DNA of 64,000 nt from assembly GCA_001770815.1 (NCBI GenBank), contig MESD01000097.1, forward strand, positions 1 to 64,000, written 5' to 3'. This document shows positions 59,959 through 64,000 of the stretch, piece after piece. The notes beneath the pieces are model-generated. The model had not been told where the DNA came from. It made no database searches and saw nothing but the letters and a program-made list of their open reading frames with translations. Each line of letters begins with the position of its first letter. Positions within the stretch are counted from its first letter, which is position 1. This DNA comes from Burkholderiales bacterium RIFCSPHIGHO2_12_FULL_69_20 (lineage in GTDB: Bacteria; Pseudomonadota; Gammaproteobacteria; Burkholderiales; Burkholderiaceae_C). Both the position numbers and the translations under genes were made by a program.

Positions 59959-59988
59959 AAAAAAAGCCAGCGCAGTGGCTGGCTTCTT
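59959..59988 (-). terminator. Rho-independent terminator of the rplQ operon
   Basis: On the minus strand GCCAGC-CACTGC-GCTGGC is followed by seven T. It lies about 40 bp after the rplQ stop and ends the ribosomal alpha operon. Confidence 0.92.
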
Positions 59989-60023
59989 CAACGGGCGCGC
60001 GCGAGGCGCGCGACAAGGTTGCC

Positions 60024-60419
60024 TTACTCGGCGTCAGCGCCTTCGACCACCGTGGCGGTGTCGGGACGATCGACCAGTTCGACGAAGGCCATCGGCGCGT
60101 TGTCGCCAACGCGGAAGCCCATCTTCAGGATGCGGGTGTAACCACCCGGGCGGGTCTGGTAACGCGGGCCCAGTTCCTTGAACAGCTTGATCACCACGTC
60201 GCGGTCACGCAGGCGGTTGAAGGCCAGGCGGTGGTTGGCGACGCTGGGCACCTTGGCCAGCGTGATCAGCGGCTCGACCACACGGCGCAATTCCTTGGCC
60301 TTGGGCAGCGTGGTCTTGATGGCTTCATGCTGCAGCAGCGAAACGCACATGTTGCGCAGCATGGCGGCGCGGTGTTCGCTGGTGCGGTTGAGTTTGCGGA
60401 GTCCGTGACCGTGACGCAT
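60024..60419 (-). CDS. rplQ: 50S ribosomal protein L17
   Basis: 131 residues beginning [24 protein letters not shown], the invariant L17 start. [13 protein letters not shown] and [24 protein letters not shown] complete the fold. It binds 23S rRNA near the exit tunnel. AAGGAA lies before the ATG. It is the last gene of the alpha operon, 108 bp after rpoA, and is followed by a terminator. The C-terminal 10 residues are a short acidic tail, common in betaproteobacteria. Confidence 0.98.
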   Translation of the reverse strand: MRHGHGLRKLNRTSEHRAAMLRNMCVSLLQHEAIKTTLPKAKELRRVVEPLITLAKVPSVANHRLAFNRLRDRDVVIKLFKELGPRYQTRPGGYTRILKMGFRVGDNAPMAFVELVDRPDTATVVEGADAE

Positions 60420-60527
60420 GATGATTTCCTTGGGTTATCGAACCCCGGCCGTGTCAGGTACCGGGGCGTGCACTCGTACCGGGCAGTTCAGCCCGGCCGG
60501 CGGTTTGCTTGAAAGGCGAGCGAAGTG

Positions 60528-61526
60528 TCAGCGCTTGTCCAGGCCCTGGGGCGGCCAGTTTTCCAGTCGCGCGCCGAGCGTGAGCCCGCGAGAAGCCAGC
60601 ACTTCCTTGATCTCGTTGAGCGACTTGCGGCCCAGGTTGGGCGTCTTCAGCAACTCGGTCTCGGTGCGCTGGATCAGATCACCGATGTAGTAGATGTTCT
60701 CGGCCTTCAGGCAGTTGGCCGAGCGCACGGTGAGCTCGAGCTCGTCGACCGGACGCAGCAGGATCGGGTCGTGCTGCGGCGCGCTGCCACGGTCGCTGGG
60801 GCCGGGGTACACACCGCCGGCGCCGTCGACCGGTTGCAGGCCGGTGAACACCACCAGCTGGTCGACCAGGATCTGGGCCGACGAACGGATCGCTTCTTCG
60901 GGCGTGACAGCGCCGTTGGTCTCGATCTCCATCACCAGCTTGTCCAGGTCGGTGCGCTGCTCGACGCGGGCGTTTTCCACCGCGTAGCTGACGCGGCGCA
61001 CCGGCGAGAACGAAGCGTCCAGCACGATGCGGCCGATCGACTTGGTGGGCTCGTCGCCGTAACGACGCATCGTGCCCGGCACGTAGCCGCGACCCTTTTC
61101 CACCTTGATCTGCATGTCGAGCTTGCCACCTTGCGCCAGATGCGCGATGACATGCTCGGGGTTGATGATCTCCACGTCGTGCGGCACCTGGATGTCGGCG
61201 GCGGTGACCGGGCCTTCGCCCTCCTTGCGCACCACCAGCGTGACTTCATCGCGGTTGTGCAGGCGGAAAACCACGCCCTTCAGGTTCAGCATGATGTGCA
61301 CCACGTCTTCGGCCACGCCGTCGATGGTGGAGTACTCATGCAGCACGCCGGCGATGGTGACTTCGGTTGGTGCGTAACCCACCATCGACGACAGCAGCAC
61401 ACGCCGAAGCGCATTGCCCAGCGTGTGGCCGTAGCCGCGCTCGAAGGGCTCGAGCGTGACTTTGGCACGGTGGTGGCCCAGAGGCTCCACGTGGATGGCT
61501 TTGGGTTTCAGCAGATTGGTTTGCAT
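60528..61526 (-). CDS. rpoA: RNA polymerase alpha subunit
   Basis: 332 residues. The N-terminal assembly domain has [30 protein letters not shown] and the C-terminal domain (about 245-325) has [45 protein letters not shown], which binds UP-elements and activators. Length and order are normal. It sits between rpsD and rplQ as in other proteobacteria, with a 145-bp gap to rpsD. Confidence 0.98.
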   Translation of the reverse strand: MQTNLLKPKAIHVEPLGHHRAKVTLEPFERGYGHTLGNALRRVLLSSMVGYAPTEVTIAGVLHEYSTIDGVAEDVVHIMLNLKGVVFRLHNRDEVTLVVRKEGEGPVTAADIQVPHDVEIINPEHVIAHLAQGGKLDMQIKVEKGRGYVPGTMRRYGDEPTKSIGRIVLDASFSPVRRVSYAVENARVEQRTDLDKLVMEIETNGAVTPEEAIRSSAQILVDQLVVFTGLQPVDGAGGVYPGPSDRGSAPQHDPILLRPVDELELTVRSANCLKAENIYYIGDLIQRTETELLKTPNLGRKSLNEIKEVLASRGLTLGARLENWPPQGLDKR

Positions 61527-61671
61527 CGAGTCCTGTTCCTCTCAATACCCTCGGCTCGTTACACCGATAAGGCTGACGGACCATGCCGGGCGAAATACAC
61601 CTCGAGCCGTGCCCGGCAAGCCGGCACGAGGGAAGCGCGCGACAGCCTTCAGGCTGCGCGCTGCCAAGGCA

Positions 61672-62295
61672 TCAGCGTGAGTACAGTTCGACGATCAGCG
61701 ATTCATTGATCTCGGCACCGAACTGGTCGCGGTCGGGCACCTTCTTGAACACGCCTTCGAGCTTGGTGGCGTCGACCGCCACCCAGTCGGGCATGCCGAT
61801 CGAGGCGGCCAGCTTGACCGATTCGGTCACGCGCAATTGCTTCTTGGCCTTCTCGCGCAGCGCGATCACGTCACCGGCCTTGACCAGGTACGACGCGATA
61901 TCGACGGTCTTGCCGTTGACCAGCATCGCCTGGTGCGACACCAGCTGGCGCGCTTCTGCGCGGGTGGAGCCGAAGCCCATGCGGTAGACGACGTTGTCAA
62001 GACGCGATTCCAGCAGGAACAGCAGGTTGGCACCGGTGTTGCCCTTGCGACGCTCGGCCTCGGCGAAGTAGCGGCGGAACTGACGCTCCAGCACGCCATA
62101 CATGCGCTTGACCTTTTGCTTCTCGCGCAATTGAAGGCCGAAGTCGGAAGTGCGCTGACCCGAGGTGCGGCCATGCTGGCCCGGCTTGGTTTCAAACTTC
62201 GACTTGTCGCTGATCGAGCGGCGGGCACTCTTCAGGTAGAGATCGGTGCCTTCACGGCGGGCCAGTTTGGCCTTGGGTCCAAGATAACGTGCCAC
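61672..62295 (-). CDS. rpsD: 30S ribosomal protein S4
   Basis: 207 residues. [22 protein letters not shown] is the conserved start, and the S4 RNA-binding domain is [37 protein letters not shown]. The start codon is GTG at 62295, with GAGGA before it. S4 nucleates 30S assembly and in many bacteria represses its own operon. It is preceded by an unusually long 235-bp gap with its own promoter-like sequence. The family's N-terminal zinc cysteines are absent, as usual for this branch. Confidence 0.98.
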   Translation of the reverse strand: MARYLGPKAKLARREGTDLYLKSARRSISDKSKFETKPGQHGRTSGQRTSDFGLQLREKQKVKRMYGVLERQFRRYFAEAERRKGNTGANLLFLLESRLDNVVYRMGFGSTRAEARQLVSHQAMLVNGKTVDIASYLVKAGDVIALREKAKKQLRVTESVKLAASIGMPDWVAVDATKLEGVFKKVPDRDQFGAEINESLIVELYSR

Positions 62296-62497
62296 GTTGA
62301 ATCCTCTGTGAAAATCTGACGCGAGGCTGGGTCGCGCGAGTCTGGCGGATGTTGTTTGAACGCTCAGACGGTGGGCTTGATCGCCGAAGTTCGAGTGGCT
62401 GTCGCGGGACGGGCATGCAGCCCAACCGCTTGAACCACCGAATTCAACGAAATTGCCGGCAGATGCATAGCACCCGCCGGCGAACGGAAAACTCTTG
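62296..62497 (-). promoter_or_regulatory. Long untranslated leader of rpsD, possible S4 autoregulation site
   Basis: About 200 nt lie between the promoter-like boxes and the rpsD GTG. Within it, near 62456-62482, GCCGGC occurs twice, 15 bases apart, and can pair as a stem. S4 binds leader RNA to repress its genes in other bacteria; a leader here could serve that purpose. Only the length and one stem support this. Confidence 0.3.
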
Positions 62498-62528
62498 ATT
62501 GTAGCGGCGCAGGCGCCGCCTCAAACAA
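62498..62528 (-). promoter_or_regulatory. Possible internal promoter for rpsD-rpoA-rplQ
   Basis: On the minus strand a strong -10-like TACAAT (62503-62498) follows a GC palindrome, with GTTTGA 17 bases or TTGTTT 19 bases upstream. It begins just after the rpsK stop at 62531. Transcription would start near 62490. Confidence 0.45.
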
Positions 62529-62530
62529 AC

Positions 62531-62935
62531 TCAGATCCGACGGCGCTTCTGCGGACGGCAGCCGTTGTGCGGCACAGGCGTCACATCGCTGATCGAGTTG
62601 ATGCGGATGCCGAGTGCGGCCAGGGCGCGCACCGACGACTCACGGCCAGGGCCGGGGCCCTTGATCCGCACGTCCAGGTTCTTGATGCCTTGTTCCTGGG
62701 CGGCGCGGCCACACACCTCGGCGGCCACCTGGGCTGCGAAGGGCGTGGACTTGCGTGAACCCTTGAAACCCTGGCCACCCGACGACGCCCAGGCGAGCGA
62801 GCCGCCCTGGCGATCGGTGATGGTGATGATGGTGTTGTTGAACGACGCGTGCACGTGAGCAATGCCGTCCGCAATGTTCTTGCGGATCTTCTTGCTCACG
62901 CGGCGCGACGCGGTACTGGCAGGTGATTTGGCCAT
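62531..62935 (-). CDS. rpsK: 30S ribosomal protein S11
   Basis: 134 residues. The core [24 protein letters not shown] and the C-terminus [20 protein letters not shown] are universal for S11, which sits on the 30S platform near the mRNA exit path. It follows rpsM by 30 bp. The N-terminal 15 residues ([15 protein letters not shown]) are the variable part. Confidence 0.98.
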   Translation of the reverse strand: MAKSPASTASRRVSKKIRKNIADGIAHVHASFNNTIITITDRQGGSLAWASSGGQGFKGSRKSTPFAAQVAAEVCGRAAQEQGIKNLDVRIKGPGPGRESSVRALAALGIRINSISDVTPVPHNGCRPQKRRRI

Positions 62936-62965
62936 GTCGTGTCTCGATCAGGGGCTTGTTCGGGC

Positions 62966-63331
62966 TTACTTCTTCAGCGCGGCGGCGCCCTTGCGCGGGC
63001 CCTTGCGGGTGCGCGCATTGGTACGCGTACGCTGGCCGCGCATCGGCAGACCGCGGCGATGACGCAGACCGCGGTAGCAGCCGAGGTCCATCAGCCGCTT
63101 GATGTTCATCGAGATCTCGCGGCGCAGGTCGCCCTCGATCGTCAGCTTGTTGACCTCGTCGCGAATCTTCTCGAGGTCGCCGTCGGTCAGGTCCTTGATC
63201 TTCTTGGAGTAGGCGATGCCCACCGAAGTGCAAATCTTCTGCGCGGTGGTGCGGCCAATGCCAAAAATCGAAGTCAGGCCGATCTCGGCGTGCTTGTGCG
63301 GCGGAATGTTGATGCCAGCAATACGTGCCAT
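62966..63331 (-). CDS. rpsM: 30S ribosomal protein S13
   Basis: 121 residues starting [24 protein letters not shown], with the C-terminal basic tail [21 protein letters not shown] that contacts the P-site tRNA and 16S rRNA. It forms bridges with the large subunit. It follows rpmJ by 38 bp. Length and sequence are normal. Confidence 0.98.
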   Translation of the reverse strand: MARIAGINIPPHKHAEIGLTSIFGIGRTTAQKICTSVGIAYSKKIKDLTDGDLEKIRDEVNKLTIEGDLRREISMNIKRLMDLGCYRGLRHRRGLPMRGQRTRTNARTRKGPRKGAAALKK

Positions 63332-63369
63332 GGTGATCCTCTATCTACTGAACGCTGCAGATCCGGGGC

Positions 63370-63483
63370 TCAGCCCTGGCGCTGCTTGTGGCGCGGGTCG
63401 GTGCAAATAACGCGCACGACACCCTTGCGGCGTATGACCTTGCAATTGCGGCACATCTTCTTGACCGATGCAGAGACTTTCAT
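63370..63483 (-). CDS. rpmJ: 50S ribosomal protein L36
   Basis: A 37-residue protein: [20 protein letters not shown] and then [17 protein letters not shown]. The zinc ribbon is Cys11, Cys14, Cys27 and His32, so this is the zinc-binding (C+) form. It is short and easily missed. It stands between secY and rpsM, with 98 bp to the secY stop; the infA gene that often lies there is missing. Confidence 0.96.
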   Translation of the reverse strand: MKVSASVKKMCRNCKVIRRKGVVRVICTDPRHKQRQG

Positions 63484-63581
63484 CGTCTTCTCCTTAAGCA
63501 CTCCCGTCCCCGTGGACGTTCCGAGCGCGATTCAAATCAGGGGTGCCAACAGGCCTTACGGCCGGATCCTTGCGGGATCGC

Positions 63582-64000
63582 TCAACTGGCCTTGAAGTTG
63601 GCTTTCTTCAACAAGGACTCGTACTGCTGACTCATCACATAACTCTGCACCTGCGCCCAGAAGTCCATCGTGACGACCACGATGATCAACAGCGAGGTGC
63701 CGCCGAAGTAGAACGGCACGTTGTACTTCAGCACCAGGAACTCAGGCAACAGACACACCGCGGTGATGTACACCGCACCGGCCAGCGTCAGCCGCGACAG
63801 AATCTTGTCGATGTGACGGGCGGTCTGGTCACCGGGCCGGATGCCGGGAATGAACGCGCCGCTCTTCTTCAGGTTGTCCGCGGTCTCGCGGCTGTTGAAC
63901 ACCAGCGCGGTGTAGAAGAAGCAGAAGAACACGATCATCGCGGCATACAACAACACGTAGATCGGTTGCCCCGGCGACAAGGCCGACGACAGATCCTTCA
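63582..64000 (-). CDS. secY: Protein translocase subunit SecY (C-terminal part, cut by window)
   Basis: The last 139 residues of the SecYEG channel subunit. [23 protein letters not shown] is membrane helix 8. [25 protein letters not shown] is the large cytoplasmic loop (C5) that contacts SecA and the ribosome, with its conserved Arg. Helices 9 and 10 follow, ending [22 protein letters not shown]. The N-terminal part lies outside the window. It is the last gene of the spc operon and precedes rpmJ. Confidence 0.97.
   Translation of the reverse strand, partial: KDLSSALSPGQPIYVLLYAAMIVFFCFFYTALVFNSRETADNLKKSGAFIPGIRPGDQTARHIDKILSRLTLAGAVYITAVCLLPEFLVLKYNVPFYFGGTSLLIIVVVTMDFWAQVQSYVMSQQYESLLKKANFKAS

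Overview
The window is high-GC chromosomal DNA from a betaproteobacterium, most likely Burkholderiales (Leptothrix/Rubrivivax/Ideonella-like). The basis is the family assignment of the proteins, an exosortase-A (XrtA)/PEP-CTERM exopolysaccharide locus with its PrsK/PrsR regulators, and the gene order secY-rpmJ-rpsM-rpsK-rpsD-rpoA-rplQ. This is recognition by eye; no database search was run.

Region 1 (1-17126, minus strand) is a long exopolysaccharide biosynthesis and export run. Read 5' to 3' it holds: export lipoprotein, Wzz-like chain-length protein, tyrosine autokinase with a tyrosine-rich tail, large outer-membrane barrel, XrtA-associated ATPase, polysaccharide deacetylase, FemAB-like protein, glycosyltransferase, exosortase XrtA fused to an EpsI-like domain, UDP-sugar dehydrogenase, a second glycosyltransferase, a GNAT-like protein, a third glycosyltransferase and an asparagine-synthetase-like amidotransferase cut by the window edge. 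Together these would make, modify and export an extracellular polysaccharide and process PEP-CTERM proteins.

Region 2 (17394-24618) looks like an accessory insertion. A ThiF-like adenylyltransferase and a methyltransferase (minus, visibly AT-richer) diverge from a plus-strand operon of LolA-like periplasmic protein, outer-membrane barrel, RND/MMPL transporter and methyltransferase. I read the latter as a predicted envelope lipid or hydrophobic-molecule transport system of unknown cargo.

Region 3 (24658-35487) is the regulatory and substrate half of the PEP-CTERM system: prsT (TPR lipoprotein), a PepA-like flocculation-associated PEP-CTERM protein with a very good sigma-54 promoter, prsR and prsK (overlapping stop/start), an EpsB-type initiating sugar transferase and a FeeM-type acyltransferase fused to PilZ. 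PrsK-PrsR acting with RpoN on the pepA promoter is the obvious circuit.

Region 4 (35638-52911) is metabolic: amidase, M20 hydrolase, fused M16 peptidase, NUDIX hydrolase, MFS transporter, TauD-type dioxygenase, cysteine hydrolase, ABM monooxygenase, M20 peptidase, PutA, and an unlinked second PrsT-like lipoprotein.

Region 5 (52943-59642, minus) is a CoA-thioester catabolic run: AMP-forming ligase, enoyl-CoA hydratase, CaiB-type CoA-transferase, a NUDIX plus metallo-beta-lactamase fusion and a beta-lactamase-like serine hydrolase. Region 6 (59799-64000, minus) holds initiator tRNA-fMet and the distal alpha/spc ribosomal operon up to the truncated secY; infA is absent from its common place between secY and rpmJ. 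I found no insertion sequence, prophage, CRISPR array or rRNA.
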